From Conchiformibius kuhniae DSM 17694 (GTDB lineage Bacteria; Pseudomonadota; Gammaproteobacteria; Burkholderiales; Neisseriaceae), in the NCBI RefSeq assembly GCF_000428785.1, contig NZ_AUAP01000010.1, forward strand, positions 1 through 64,000: DNA of 64,000 bases, given 5' to 3'. The position numbers were made by a program, and so were the translations under genes. A model generated the notes under the pieces. It was not told the DNA's origin. It saw only the letters and a list, made by a program, of their open reading frames with translations, and searched no databases. Numbering within the stretch: position 1 is the first letter of the stretch; every line of letters begins with the position of its first letter. Shown piece by piece: positions 56,131-64,000 of the stretch.

Positions 56131-57324
56131 TTAATCTTTTACTTGACGGTACAGCAGGGGCAGAATCACCAGTCCGCCCGCAATCATCGCCAACGGCGTC
56201 CATTTCGGCCCTAACGGGACGGTTGCCAGCAAAACCGCCAAATAACTGCCGACTGACAATAGAGAAATAAAGGAAATTTTGCTGTTTTGCCCATAATAAT
56301 ATAGATAATTTACCAAAATAAAATACGGTGCGGATAAGCCATTTCCAAGCAAAAATAAACAAGCATACCATTTAATCCCGATATACTCATCGCCCAGCAC
56401 CAATAAAAATAAAGATTCGGGTAATAGCCATGTTAATAGTGCAACTACAAATACCAAAGCAAATGTCCAACATGACAATTTACGGATTCTGAAAGAATTT
56501 AAACGACCATCTTTCATAGCTTGATAATAATAAGGAACAACAGCTCGATTAGTTGCCATTAGCAAGACACTTAATATCCATGCAACTTGAAATCCCGCAG
56601 CATATATACCGATTTGCTCTGCTGGATAAATTGGGTACAATACCATCCGATCTAATTGTCCTTTAGTAAAGCCAGCAACATAGTGTAGTATTAAAGGCAC
56701 ACCAAAAACCATAATATAACGTATAGATTTAAATAATTTACTATAACTAATATGCACTACTAGATAGCGATCACGCAAAAACCACCATGCCGCGATAGCC
56801 GACACCGCCGCATTCCCCAACAATAATGCCATAAACCGCTTGGCAACGGGCTCACCGTCCATCCATTCCAACAATGCAACCGTTAATGCGCTGGTCAAAA
56901 TGCCCGATGCCACTTGAATCAGCGTATAGGAAAATGCCTGTTTTCGGCATTGCCGTAAAACCAATTGAACATTCAATACACATTGCGATGCCGCCGCACC
57001 GACCACCGCCGCCATAATCAGCGACCCCGCCGCCCACGCCGCCGCCAATGCCACGCCCGCCACCGCAAAAGTATAAGCATAACCCGCATACACTACATTA
57101 TGCAGATTGCGTTTGCCGTACACATAATAATAACGCGCCACCGCTCCGTCTTGGCTCATGCCGAACACAATCACCAGCAACGCCAAATAGGTTTGATAGT
57201 AAGACAATTCACCAAAACCCGCCGCGCCCAATTTGCGGGTCAAATAGGGCAGCAGCAGAAACGGCAGGGCTTTGGCAAAGATTTCCCCCAGCAGGTAAAT
57301 CGCGCTGTCTTTCAGGATTTTCAT
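56131..57324 (-). CDS. wzx: Wzx-type polysaccharide flippase
   Basis: 397 residues from MKILKDSAIYLLGEIFAKA; an upstream in-frame stretch of 44 codons is the antisense of pseI and is excluded. About twelve membrane helices; LPYLTRKLGAAGFGELSYYQ is the typical first Wzx block (PST/MATE-like superfamily). It moves undecaprenyl-linked repeat units to the periplasm. Composition shifts to AT-rich in the middle (about 56250-56770). Confidence 0.88.
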   Translation of the reverse strand: MKILKDSAIYLLGEIFAKALPFLLLPYLTRKLGAAGFGELSYYQTYLALLVIVFGMSQDGAVARYYYVYGKRNLHNVVYAGYAYTFAVAGVALAAAWAAGSLIMAAVVGAAASQCVLNVQLVLRQCRKQAFSYTLIQVASGILTSALTVALLEWMDGEPVAKRFMALLLGNAAVSAIAAWWFLRDRYLVVHISYSKLFKSIRYIMVFGVPLILHYVAGFTKGQLDRMVLYPIYPAEQIGIYAAGFQVAWILSVLLMATNRAVVPYYYQAMKDGRLNSFRIRKLSCWTFALVFVVALLTWLLPESLFLLVLGDEYIGIKWYACLFLLGNGLSAPYFILVNYLYYYGQNSKISFISLLSVGSYLAVLLATVPLGPKWTPLAMIAGGLVILPLLYRQVKD

Positions 57325-57340
57325 TTCAGGCTGCCTGAAA
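57324..57340. repeat. DNA uptake sequence at the pseI stop / wzx start
   Basis: TTTCAGGCTGCCTGAAA; it contains the pseI stop codon. Confidence 0.9.
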
Positions 57341-58375
57341 CGCGTCCCAATGCACGGGCGTGTTCGCCGCCACATCGCAACGCAGGGTTTTGCCGAGCAA
57401 TTCGTCCAAATGCTTGGGCGGCAAGCCGTAACCGGGGCGCACGCTGCGGACGGCATCGGCAGTCAACACATCGCCCGAGCGCAAGTCTTTGACAAAATAC
57501 AGGGAACGGCGAAACTGGATATTTCCCTGTTCGCTGGATTTGAGCGCGTATTCCACTTTGCCCAACGCCGTCCACGCGGTGCGGGCATCGCGGCAGAGTG
57601 CCGCCAAATCATCGGGTTGCAGGGAAAAACTGTCATCGGGCCCGCCGCCGTTGCGGTCAAGCGTGAAGTGTTTTTCCACCACGCACGCACCCAAGGCGAT
57701 GGCGGCGATGGCAGTGGTGTTGTCCAAAGTGTGGTCGGACAAGCCGACAGGCACGCCGAAGCGTTGCGCCATATCGGGCAGGGTGCGCAGGTTGTAATCG
57801 GCGGCGGGTGCGGGATAGCCGCTTACGCAATGCAGCAAAATCAATTCTTGGCAACCGCCCGCGCGGGCAGTGTCCACCGCTTCGGCGATTTCGGCGGCAT
57901 CTGCCATGCCGGTGGAAACAATCATCGGTTTGCCCGTTTGCGCGACATAACGAATCAACGGCAAATCAACGGCTTCAAACGAGGCGATTTTATATGTGGG
58001 TGCGTTGAGCCGCTCCAGCATGTCCACCGCGCTGAAGTCAAACGGCGAGCTGAACAGGGTAATGCCCGCTTCCCGCGCATAATCAAACAGGGGCGCGTGC
58101 CAATCCCACGGCAGGTGCGCCTGTTGATACAAATCGTAAAGCGTGCGCCCGTGCCACAAGCCGCCCTTGATTTGGAAATCGGGAGCGTTGCTGTTCAGGG
58201 TGATGGTGTCGGCGGTGTAGCTTTGGATTTTGACCGCATCGGCACCGGCGCGTTTGGCTTCGTCAATCAGGCGGAAAGCGGTTTGCAGGCTGCCGTTGTG
58301 GTTGGCCGACATTTCGGCGATGATGTAGGGCGGGTGCGCCGTACCGATGGCGCGGCCGTTGATGGCAATGGTCAT
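57326..58375 (-). CDS. pseI: Pseudaminic acid synthase
   Basis: 349 residues. PPYIIAEMSANHNGSLQTAF and AVKIQSYTADTITLNS are characteristic of PseI rather than NeuB; the barrel continues with LFSSPFDFSAVDMLERL, STGMADAAEI and EKHFTLDRNGGGPDD, and a C-terminal antifreeze-like SAF domain (FVKDLRSGDVLTADAVRSV, RPGYGLPP). It condenses PEP with 6-deoxy-AltdiNAc. It ends in the DUS-encoded FQAA. Confidence 0.92.
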   Translation of the reverse strand: MTIAINGRAIGTAHPPYIIAEMSANHNGSLQTAFRLIDEAKRAGADAVKIQSYTADTITLNSNAPDFQIKGGLWHGRTLYDLYQQAHLPWDWHAPLFDYAREAGITLFSSPFDFSAVDMLERLNAPTYKIASFEAVDLPLIRYVAQTGKPMIVSTGMADAAEIAEAVDTARAGGCQELILLHCVSGYPAPAADYNLRTLPDMAQRFGVPVGLSDHTLDNTTAIAAIALGACVVEKHFTLDRNGGGPDDSFSLQPDDLAALCRDARTAWTALGKVEYALKSSEQGNIQFRRSLYFVKDLRSGDVLTADAVRSVRPGYGLPPKHLDELLGKTLRCDVAANTPVHWDAFQAA

Positions 58376-58420
58376 GCGAATATCCTAAAATCGGGCGTTA
58401 TTATACGAAAGGAAACGCCA

Positions 58421-59644
58421 ATGTTGAAACACTATTGTTTGGCAGGCTGCATGATGTTTGCCCTTGCCGCCGCCAACGCGCAAACCGCCGCGCAAACTTT
58501 GCTGAAAACAAACGAAACACCGCCCGCCGGCACGAACGGTTACGCCGCGCTGCATTTGTTCCCTTACCACACCACGCCGCAGCAGCAGGCAGAATGGCTC
58601 CGGCACCCGCACACCGCTACGGATTGGGAAAAACTGCCGCACGAAACCGATTTTGCCTGCCCAAACAAATATGACACAGACGCTTGCACCGCACACGTCC
58701 GCACGCATCTGCCCGTGTTTCAGGCAGCTTTGCCGCGACACCGTGCCGTGCTGGACAATCTTGACAGCTTGGCGCAATCCGACCACATTTCCGTGCCGCC
58801 GCAGCATTTTGAAACGGCTTTGTTGGAAACAACGCACTTTCCCGCCTACGCAACACTGCTGCAAACCGGCAGGGCGGCAGCCATCACCGAATGGCTGTCG
58901 GGCAAGGCACAAGACGCCTTGTCGCGCAGTTGCCGCCACATCAAAATCGGGCGCATGATGCTGGCACACCCGCAAGGTTTGGTGCAAAGCGCCACAGGCA
59001 ACGCGCTTATCCGACAACACACGGAATTGTTTGCACATATTTTGGCACAACACCCCGAATCGGCACACCGTTTGCCCGCAAGCTGCACGGCAGTGTTTGC
59101 GCCTTTGCCGGAACAGGACATGGGTTTGTGTCGGGCAATGAAATACGAATACCGCAGTTTGGCAAACGACATGACCGCCGACCGACCGCAAACATCGGGC
59201 ATTCCGGCACGGCTTGGCGCATACTGGCATGGTTTCAAAATCAAGGTGTTGCTACGCGAAAACGCCGAACACGCCGCGTTTGTCTGCACGGACGATGCTT
59301 TGGCACAACTGCGCGGCGATGCGCCGTTTCAAACGCCCGTGCCGCGTTTTTCGCTGGGCAAGTAGCTGTGGAACATGGAAATTCACACCGAATATCAGCA
59401 ACACGCGCAGCAACTGCAAGACACCCGCTTACGCCTGAACGCCGTCCGCGCCCTGTTGCAGCTTTACCGACTACCCGCGCCGCCCGATGATGCCGCCGTG
59501 CAACAGGTTTTGGCGGCACACGCCACACCCGCCCGCGCTTTGACGTGGCACGCGGCGCAGGGGCGGATTGGCTTTACGCTTTACCGTCCGCACCCGCAAG
59601 AAAGCACAAATGCGTTTTTGCCGTTTAATAGGCAAATTCGTTAG
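58421..59644 (+). pseudogene. Hypothetical exported protein interrupted by an in-frame TAG
   Basis: AAAGGAAACGCCA precedes ATG at 58421. A signal peptide (MLKHYCLAGCMMFALAAANA) starts a 314-residue frame that stops at TAG, 59363-59365. The same frame stays open for another 92 codons (LWNMEIHTEYQQHAQQLQDT, LRLNAVRALLQLYRLPAPP) to 59644, with a separate ATG at 59375. The helical continuation fits one protein better than two. No family recognised; the Cys-rich, Leu-rich soluble part would be periplasmic. It is the only plus-strand gene in the pse region, and its 3' end overlaps that of pseH by about 20 bases. Confidence 0.55.
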
Positions 59645-61193
59645 ACGATAATTCAAAGATTTGCGTACCGTCCGCCAAAGTTTCGGGCTGTCTGAAACCG
59701 AGTTTGCGGTGCAGCCCCAAACTGGCGGCGTTGTGCGGCAACACGCGCCCGCGCACCGCCGCCACGCCCAATTCGGCAAAGGCAAAACGCAAAGCGTGCA
59801 GGCACAATGCCGTGCCGTGTCCGCGCGGGCAGTCGGGGGCGCGGTAGAAACCCCATTCCCACACGCCGTTTTCGCGGCGCGTGAAGCTGACAAAACCGCG
59901 AGCCGCGCCGTCTGCCTGATGGATTTTCATCACGAAATCGGGATTGCCGCGCTGTTTGGCAAACCAAGCAATGTGGTTTTCCCATGCGATTTCGCCCGCA
60001 TCAAACATAAAACGGCGCACTTCGGCATGGTTGCGCCACGCAAACAAACGCGCCGCATCGTCATCGCGCACATCGCGCAACACGGCGGCGGGCATCGGCG
60101 CGGTCAGATGCCGCACCACCCGCGCCACGCCTTTGCCATCGCACAAAGCGGCGGCGGCACGGCTTTGGCGGATACGCTGCTCCGCACCGGCGCAGGCTGC
60201 CTGAAGGTCGGCGGCGGTAAAATCGGACGGCAACACGGCGGCCGCACCCGCATCGTGCAAGGCGCGGGCGATGCCGCGCTGGTTGTCCGCCAACACCAGC
60301 AAGGCACTCGGCAAACCCGCGCAACAGCGTTCCCACGCGCTGCTGCCCGCCGCGCCCACCGCCCAATCCGCCGCCGCCAGCAATTCGCCCATATTGTCCG
60401 CCGCCGTGATGACGCGGCAGCGATACGGCGCGGCACCGGCAAATTCGCGCACCGCCGCCAAATGCGGCGCGGCCGCGCCCATCACCGCCCGCACTTCGCA
60501 AGACGGCGGCAGCCATTGCGCCAACGCCCGCAACACGCGCAACGTAAAATTATCCTTGTCCACGCCGCCCAAACTCACCAAAACCGTGTTCAGGCAGCCT
60601 GAAACGCGCCGCGCCAAACTGCGTTCGCGCCACGCCGCAAATTCGGGTCGCAACAGCGCATAGCGCGTTCCCGCCAACACACGACCATGCGCGGGCAGCA
60701 AACCCACATAATCGGCGGCGCGGCTGCCGAGATTTTGGTCAAGCAGCACATCGGCATCGTGGCAGCGGTCGTGCAAATCGTCAATAATCAAAATCTTGGA
60801 CGCGCACACGGCGCGGGCGCGGCTTTCCCACTCCGTATCCAGCGCGTAGTGGTCGCACACAATCCAGTCGGGCGCGAAATCGCGGATAATGCCCTCGCAA
60901 TCGGCAGAATCCCGCGCTTGCGGCACGCCCAGCCACGCCGAATGCGCCAAACACGATACGCCCTCCCCTGCTTGCGGGGGAGGGTTGGGGTGGGGGCTGG
61001 CGGACGGCGCGGGCAGCAAACTGCCGTCAAAACCGTTTTTCAACACCAAATCAAACAAATGCCCCGAATGTTCGCGGCAAACGAAATGCGCGGTATGCCC
61101 TTGTTCACGCAGGGATTTTGCCAAGGTCAGACAACGCATCAGATGTCCGCTTCCGATTTGCAAGGAAGCATCTGTTCGGAAAAGGAATTTCAT
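59625..61193 (-). CDS. pseG/pseH: PseG-PseH fusion: UDP-sugar hydrolase plus N-acetyltransferase
   Basis: 522 residues from MKFLFRTDASLQIGSGHLMR. Residues 1-365 are PseG, a GT-B-like hydrolase (GSGHLMRCL; VCDHYALD; LDQNLGSR; VSLGGVDKDN; AAGSSAWERCCAGLPSA) that removes UDP from UDP-2,4-diacetamido-2,4,6-trideoxy-L-altrose. Residues 367-522 are a GNAT domain like PseH (LRDVRDDDAARLFAWRNHAE; PRGHGTALCLHALRFAF) that acetylates the 4-amino group. Residues 66-82 are encoded by the GC-rich dispersed repeat, an insertion absent from typical PseG. An open extension above residue 1 belongs to another gene. DUS at 60589-60604 encodes VSGCLN. Confidence 0.88.
   Translation of the reverse strand: MKFLFRTDASLQIGSGHLMRCLTLAKSLREQGHTAHFVCREHSGHLFDLVLKNGFDGSLLPAPSASPHPNPPPQAGEGVSCLAHSAWLGVPQARDSADCEGIIRDFAPDWIVCDHYALDTEWESRARAVCASKILIIDDLHDRCHDADVLLDQNLGSRAADYVGLLPAHGRVLAGTRYALLRPEFAAWRERSLARRVSGCLNTVLVSLGGVDKDNFTLRVLRALAQWLPPSCEVRAVMGAAAPHLAAVREFAGAAPYRCRVITAADNMGELLAAADWAVGAAGSSAWERCCAGLPSALLVLADNQRGIARALHDAGAAAVLPSDFTAADLQAACAGAEQRIRQSRAAAALCDGKGVARVVRHLTAPMPAAVLRDVRDDDAARLFAWRNHAEVRRFMFDAGEIAWENHIAWFAKQRGNPDFVMKIHQADGAARGFVSFTRRENGVWEWGFYRAPDCPRGHGTALCLHALRFAFAELGVAAVRGRVLPHNAASLGLHRKLGFRQPETLADGTQIFELSSNEFAY
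60589..60604. repeat. DNA uptake sequence inside pseG
   Basis: TTCAGGCAGCCTGAAA, read in frame on the minus strand. Confidence 0.9.
60956..60998. repeat. GC-rich dispersed repeat inside pseG (copy 2)
   Basis: CCCTCCCCTGCTTGCGGGGG, then AGGGTTGGGGTGGGGG. The same unit occurs at 12619, 62476 and 62563. In the pseG frame it reads SPHPNPPPQAGEG. Confidence 0.85.
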
Positions 61194-61732
61194 GTTCGGG
61201 CTGCCTGAAAATGGTTTAAACGTTTTTGAATTTCCGCGCATAATTGCTCTGCCGTGTACGGGCTGTCCGTTCCAATTAACGAGAAAGTCTGGGTTGAATA
61301 GCCCATTTTTTTTACTGCTTAAAGCCATTATTTTTTGAAACCCCGACATTCGCGCCAAAAACTTTTTATCATCAAAAATATCAATTACGATAAAAGTTTG
61401 TTTACTGAATGGAGATGTTTCCAATGTCGTGATTTTTACTCCGCCAATCTCTTGCCACGCCATCAAGCCCACGCTGTACGCATGAGCATCCACAACAATG
61501 CCTTGCTCATTGATTTCAATCATGGGCGTGCTTTGCCGGAAACGTTTGACCATTTGCACCGCACAGAACCCAAAAAACAGAAAACCAACAATAGAAAAAA
61601 TATATCCAAAGCACTCCCTTTTTCCAAACCGCGCATCAAAAGCCACGGGGACAGCGCACAGAAAGCCAAACCTATCAACAAATACTTGAATAATTTGGTT
61701 TTGCTTGGGTAAATTTTAATGGTTTCAAACAT
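61190..61732 (-). pseudogene. STM3941-like membrane protein gene with two frameshifts
   Basis: Starts MFETIKIYPSKTKLFKYLLI with AAAGGAAAC upstream. After KGSALDIFF the frame is lost in a run of six A/T (61595-61600); one extra T would continue into FSIVGFLFFGFCAVQMVKRF, TPMIEINEQGIVVDAHAYSV and WQEIGGVKI, all typical of this family. A second shift of opposite sense near 61271-61282 returns to the first frame, giving GTDSPYTAEQLCAEIQKRLN and ART, with the TGA overlapping the pseG ATG. Such overlap argues the gene was once intact. Two N-terminal helices then a soluble domain; function unknown. Confidence 0.7.
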
Positions 61733-61743
61733 TTTGTTTCCTT

Positions 61744-62433
61744 TCAGGCAGCCTGCCATTCCGCCAGCACCCGCCACAATATTTCCGCCCGTTGCCAATC
61801 TTCTTCGGTATCAATATCCTGCACGCGGTAACGCGGTACGGGAACGGCGCACACCTCGCCCGCAAACACCGCCTTGCCCGTGCGCCACGCCGCCGCCCTG
61901 CCCCAGTAAAACTGTCCCGCATCGTGCCACGCTTCGGTCAAATCCTGCGAACGCACCGCCGCGTTTTCGGGTTGGAACATCTGCAATCTGCCCTGTTCGC
62001 AACGCAAAGCGCGTTGAATCGGAAAAGCAAACGTGGTAACGCTGACGGCGTAATCCGCGCCGCTTTCGCGCAACACCGCCGCGCCGCGCCGCAAATCGTC
62101 TGACCGCACAAACGGCGCGGTGGCATACAGGCAGCACACGGGCGCATCGTCCGCCACGCCCAGCGCGTTTACCGCATGGCGCATCACGTCCGAAGTGGTG
62201 GCGTAATCGTCTGCCAATTCGGACGGGCGCACAAACGGCACGTCCGCGCCGTATGCCTGCGCCGCCGCCGCGATTTCGCCATCATCAGTGGACACCAGCA
62301 CCCTGTCAAAACAGCCGCTTGCCAAGGCGGTTTCAATGCTGTGCGCCAGCATCGGTTTGCCCGCAAACGGGCGGATGTTTTTGCGGGCGATGCGTTTGCT
62401 GCCGCCGCGTGCGGGGATAATGCAAAGGGTCAT
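61744..62433 (-). CDS. pseF: Pseudaminic acid cytidylyltransferase
   Basis: 229 residues. CMP-sugar synthetase family: MTLCIIPARGGSKRIARKNI binds CTP, VLVSTDDGEIAAAAQAYGAD the metal, and AWHDAGQFYWG is the PseF/NeuA closing motif. It activates pseudaminic acid as CMP-Pse for transferases such as the GT52 enzyme. It ends in DUS-encoded QAA-stop. Confidence 0.9.
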   Translation of the reverse strand: MTLCIIPARGGSKRIARKNIRPFAGKPMLAHSIETALASGCFDRVLVSTDDGEIAAAAQAYGADVPFVRPSELADDYATTSDVMRHAVNALGVADDAPVCCLYATAPFVRSDDLRRGAAVLRESGADYAVSVTTFAFPIQRALRCEQGRLQMFQPENAAVRSQDLTEAWHDAGQFYWGRAAAWRTGKAVFAGEVCAVPVPRYRVQDIDTEEDWQRAEILWRVLAEWQAA

Positions 62434-62475
62434 AATTTGATTTCCAAAAAATTTTCAGGCTGTCTGAAACATTTT

Positions 62476-62603
62476 GCTCCCTCTCCCGCTTGCGGGGGAG
62501 GGCTGGGGCGGGGGAACGGTATTGCACGCGCAACAAACTTTTCTTTTGATTACGCCGCTTTTCCCCCACCCCGCCCCTCCCCCGCAAGCGGGAGAGGGAG
62601 GCT
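62476..62603. repeat. Inverted pair of the GC-rich dispersed repeat (copies 3 and 4)
   Basis: CTCCCTCTCCCGCTTGCGGG (62477 on) and, inverted, CCCCTCCCCCGCAAGCGGGA ending about 62603, with a spacer of about 50 bases. The arms could form a long stem. Part of the 366-base gene-free gap 62434-62799, which otherwise holds the palindromic element. Confidence 0.85.
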
Positions 62604-62623
62604 TTTCTATTTTCAGGCTACTT

Positions 62624-62795
62624 TAGAGCGTGTCATCATTTAAACTTTTATTACGAATAATCAGAACAATAAAAAAATGCCGTCATTCCCGCGCAGGCGG
62701 GAATCCACTGCCCGATGCTTGGCATTTGACTTGGATTCCCGCATTCGCGGGAATGACGGTGCAGTGGCTTTCCGGTTAAATGATGACACACCCTA
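62624..62795. repeat. Full dRS3-bearing palindromic element (copy 5)
   Basis: Left GAGCGTGTCATCATTTAAA and right TTAAATGATGACACACCC, TA on both sides, two facing dRS3-type palindromes (about 62682-62701 and 62736-62755), and the spacer word GATGCTTGGCA. Confidence 0.9.
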
Positions 62796-62799
62796 AACA

Positions 62800-63264
62800 T
62801 TACGGTTTCAACTCAGCTTCGCACATCCGCACGTTGTCCGCGCTGTGCGCCGTTTGCAACTGCTCGTGCGCCGCTTTCAAATAGGCGCAACCTTTCACCT
62901 TGTCCGCCGCCACGCCGCGCCCTTCCATATACGCTACGCCCGCATTGTTTTGCGCATCGGCATTGCCCTGCGCGGCAGCACGTTCATACCAAATCACCGC
63001 ATTGCGCCAATCATCGCGGTGCATATAATAACGCCCCATCTGATACTGGGCGGCGGCATCACCCTGACGCGCTTTCGCCAACACATCGGCGGGCGGCGCA
63101 CCAACGGACGGCGGTTTGGTATCGTCCCGCACCATTCCCTGCGCGAAAGATTGCCAAGCGTGATACAGCCCCGCGCCGCCCAACAACACACCGCACACCA
63201 CAAGCGGCCACACCGAACCGTGCTTGCTTTGGTACGGCGGTTTTTCCGGCAGAAAGTCAGACAT
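62800..63264 (-). CDS. Sel1/TPR-repeat membrane protein
   Basis: 154 residues. One N-terminal membrane helix (WPLVVCGVLLGGAGLYHAW) is followed by Sel1-like repeats: GDAAAQYQMGRYYMHRDDWR, AVIWYERAAAQGNADAQNNA and GVAYMEGRGVAADKVKGCAY. Two Cys near the C-terminus may pair. Such proteins scaffold other proteins; why it lies between pseF and pseC is unknown. Confidence 0.8.
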   Translation of the reverse strand: MSDFLPEKPPYQSKHGSVWPLVVCGVLLGGAGLYHAWQSFAQGMVRDDTKPPSVGAPPADVLAKARQGDAAAQYQMGRYYMHRDDWRNAVIWYERAAAQGNADAQNNAGVAYMEGRGVAADKVKGCAYLKAAHEQLQTAHSADNVRMCEAELKP

Positions 63265-63282
63265 CTGTGTTTACCCTTTTGT

Positions 63283-63299
63283 TTTCAGGCAGCCTGAAA
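63283..63299. repeat. DNA uptake sequence at the end of pseC
   Basis: TTTCAGGCAGCCTGAAA; contains the pseC stop codon. Confidence 0.9.
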
Positions 63300-64000
63300 C
63301 GCCGCCCGCAACACCCGCACCACTTCGTCCTGCTGCGCTTCGCCCAAATCAAAATACAAAGGCAAACTAATGGCTTGCGCGTAATACGCTTCCGCACTCG
63401 GAAACGCGCCCGCTTGAAAACCGAAACGCTTGCGGTAATACGGCTGGCTGTGGACGGGAATATAATGCACATTCGCGCCGATACCGTTTTCCCGCAAATA
63501 ATCAAAAACCTGTTTGCGGGTTTTGCCGCTTTCGGGGCGCACGCGCACGGGATAAAGATGCAGCGCGGAATGGTTGTCGGGATTGCGGTACGGCAAATCC
63601 AACGGCAATCCGCGCAATAATTCATCGTAACGCGCCGCCAATTGATGACGGCGGGCGACAAATTCGTCCAAACGCGCAAGCTGGCTAATGCCCAACGCTG
63701 CCTGAAGCTCGGTCATGCGGTAATTGAAGCCCAAATCAATCTGTTGGTAATACCACGCACCATCGCTGCCGCCGTCCATTTCGGCGGGGTCGCGGGTGAT
63801 GCCGTGCGAACGCAGCAAGGCCATTTTCTGCGCCAGTTCGGGGCGCTTGGTGGTCGCCAAGCCGCCTTCGGCGGTGGTAATGATTTTGACGGGGTGGAAG
63901 CTGAACACGGTGATGTCGCTGTGGGCGCAGTTGCCGACTTTGCCCGCGCCGTAAGCCGCGCCGATGGCGTGCGAAGCGTCTTCAATCACGGCAAAACCGT
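63285..64000 (-). CDS. pseC: UDP-4-amino-sugar transaminase PseC (5' end outside window)
   Basis: The frame is open to the window edge, giving about 238 codons of the 3' part. PLP-binding Lys in FSFHPVKIITTAEGG and the downstream YYQQIDLGFNYRMTELQAAL are DegT/DnrJ/EryC1 family hallmarks, and HSQPYYRKRFGF with the context points to PseC. It aminates UDP-4-keto-6-deoxy-AltNAc. PseB should lie just outside. It ends FQAA-stop from a DUS. Confidence 0.88.
   Translation of the reverse strand, partial: GFAVIEDASHAIGAAYGAGKVGNCAHSDITVFSFHPVKIITTAEGGLATTKRPELAQKMALLRSHGITRDPAEMDGGSDGAWYYQQIDLGFNYRMTELQAALGISQLARLDEFVARRHQLAARYDELLRGLPLDLPYRNPDNHSALHLYPVRVRPESGKTRKQVFDYLRENGIGANVHYIPVHSQPYYRKRFGFQAGAFPSAEAYYAQAISLPLYFDLGEAQQDEVVRVLRAAFQAA

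Noticed and set aside
57350..58420. Upstream in-frame extension of the hypothetical gene at 58421
   Set aside because: It is antisense to pseI; the ATG at 58421 has a good ribosome site and starts a signal peptide.
61194..61646. Apparent 150-residue N-terminal extension of PseG
   Set aside because: It is the middle part of the frameshifted STM3941-like gene running into pseG; PseG itself starts at MKFLFRTD (61193).
62434..62799. Small open frames in the gap between pseF and the Sel1 gene
   Set aside because: The gap is fully explained by inverted GC-rich repeats and the palindromic element; frames follow repeat palindromes.
1..64000. rRNA, tRNA, CRISPR arrays, prophage or replication origin
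   Set aside because: None recognised on either strand; no tRNA-like cloverleaf with a CCA end, no regular repeat-spacer array, no DnaA-box cluster and no phage structural genes.

Overview
The window is a piece of a Neisseriaceae chromosome. The evidence is the gene content (pilM-N-O-P-Q next to ponA, rne opposite rluC, lepA/lepB, a class Ia nrdA, an App/IgA-protease-type S6 autotransporter) and the many copies of a DNA uptake sequence of the form AGGCTGCCTGAA / AGGCAGCCTGAA, usually extended to the near-palindrome TTTCAGGC(A/T)GCCTGAAA. Non-palindromic copies (668, 29128, 30826, 32168) read AGGCTGCCTGAA, the dialect described for the Simonsiella/Kingella side of the family rather than the GCCGTCTGAA of Neisseria proper. 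The core is GC-rich with long antisense shadow frames; two stretches are strikingly AT-rich and look imported: one gene at 26376-27236 and a glycan cassette at about 45404-53560.

Layout. 1-10 kb: tail of an IS110-type transposase, rluC, rne with a long leader, a SPOR-domain protein, ppsA, an internally deleted TnpB, serB and pgpA. 10-19 kb: a surface lipoprotein, hflX, ruvX, a frameshifted yqgE, an HTH-UbiX fusion, an aromatic-residue leader peptide with terminator, two small hypothetical genes and nrdA. 19-30 kb: a giant serine-protease autotransporter with a stalk of about 600 residues of Ala/Glu/Arg-rich coiled coil; then lepB and lepA separated by a RelA/SpoT-domain gene and an AT-rich DUF3800-type gene. 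30-45 kb: glutaredoxin-like protein, cyclophilin lipoprotein, proQ, aroB, aroK, the type IV pilus secretin operon pilMNOPQ (minus strand), divergent ponA, clpP, tig, rlmJ and fbp.

45-64 kb is an envelope glycan locus read almost entirely from the minus strand. The AT-rich part carries an initiating sugar-phosphate transferase, WecB, glycosyltransferases, a Wzy-like polymerase, and a TagF-like glycerophosphotransferase with a TagD-like CTP:glycerol-3-phosphate cytidylyltransferase. The GC-rich part carries GT2, GT14 and GT52 (sialyltransferase-type) transferases, a Wzx flippase and the pseudaminic acid genes pseI, a pseG-pseH fusion, pseF and pseC (cut by the window end). Together they predict a Wzx/Wzy-assembled polymer combining glycerol phosphate with a nonulosonic acid.

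Small repeats are unusually informative. Five copies or fragments of a palindromic element carrying dRS3-like ATTCCCN8GGGAAT cores, with AGGGYGTGTCATCA termini next to TA, sit at gene ends; in ruvX and pilQ the element boundary forms the TAG stop codon. A second GC-rich repeat is read in frame inside pseG. Five genes end in DUS-encoded Gln-Ala-Ala-stop. Three genes carry frameshift or nonsense lesions (yqgE, a STM3941-like gene, a hypothetical gene at 58421); read-level checking should precede calling them pseudogenes.
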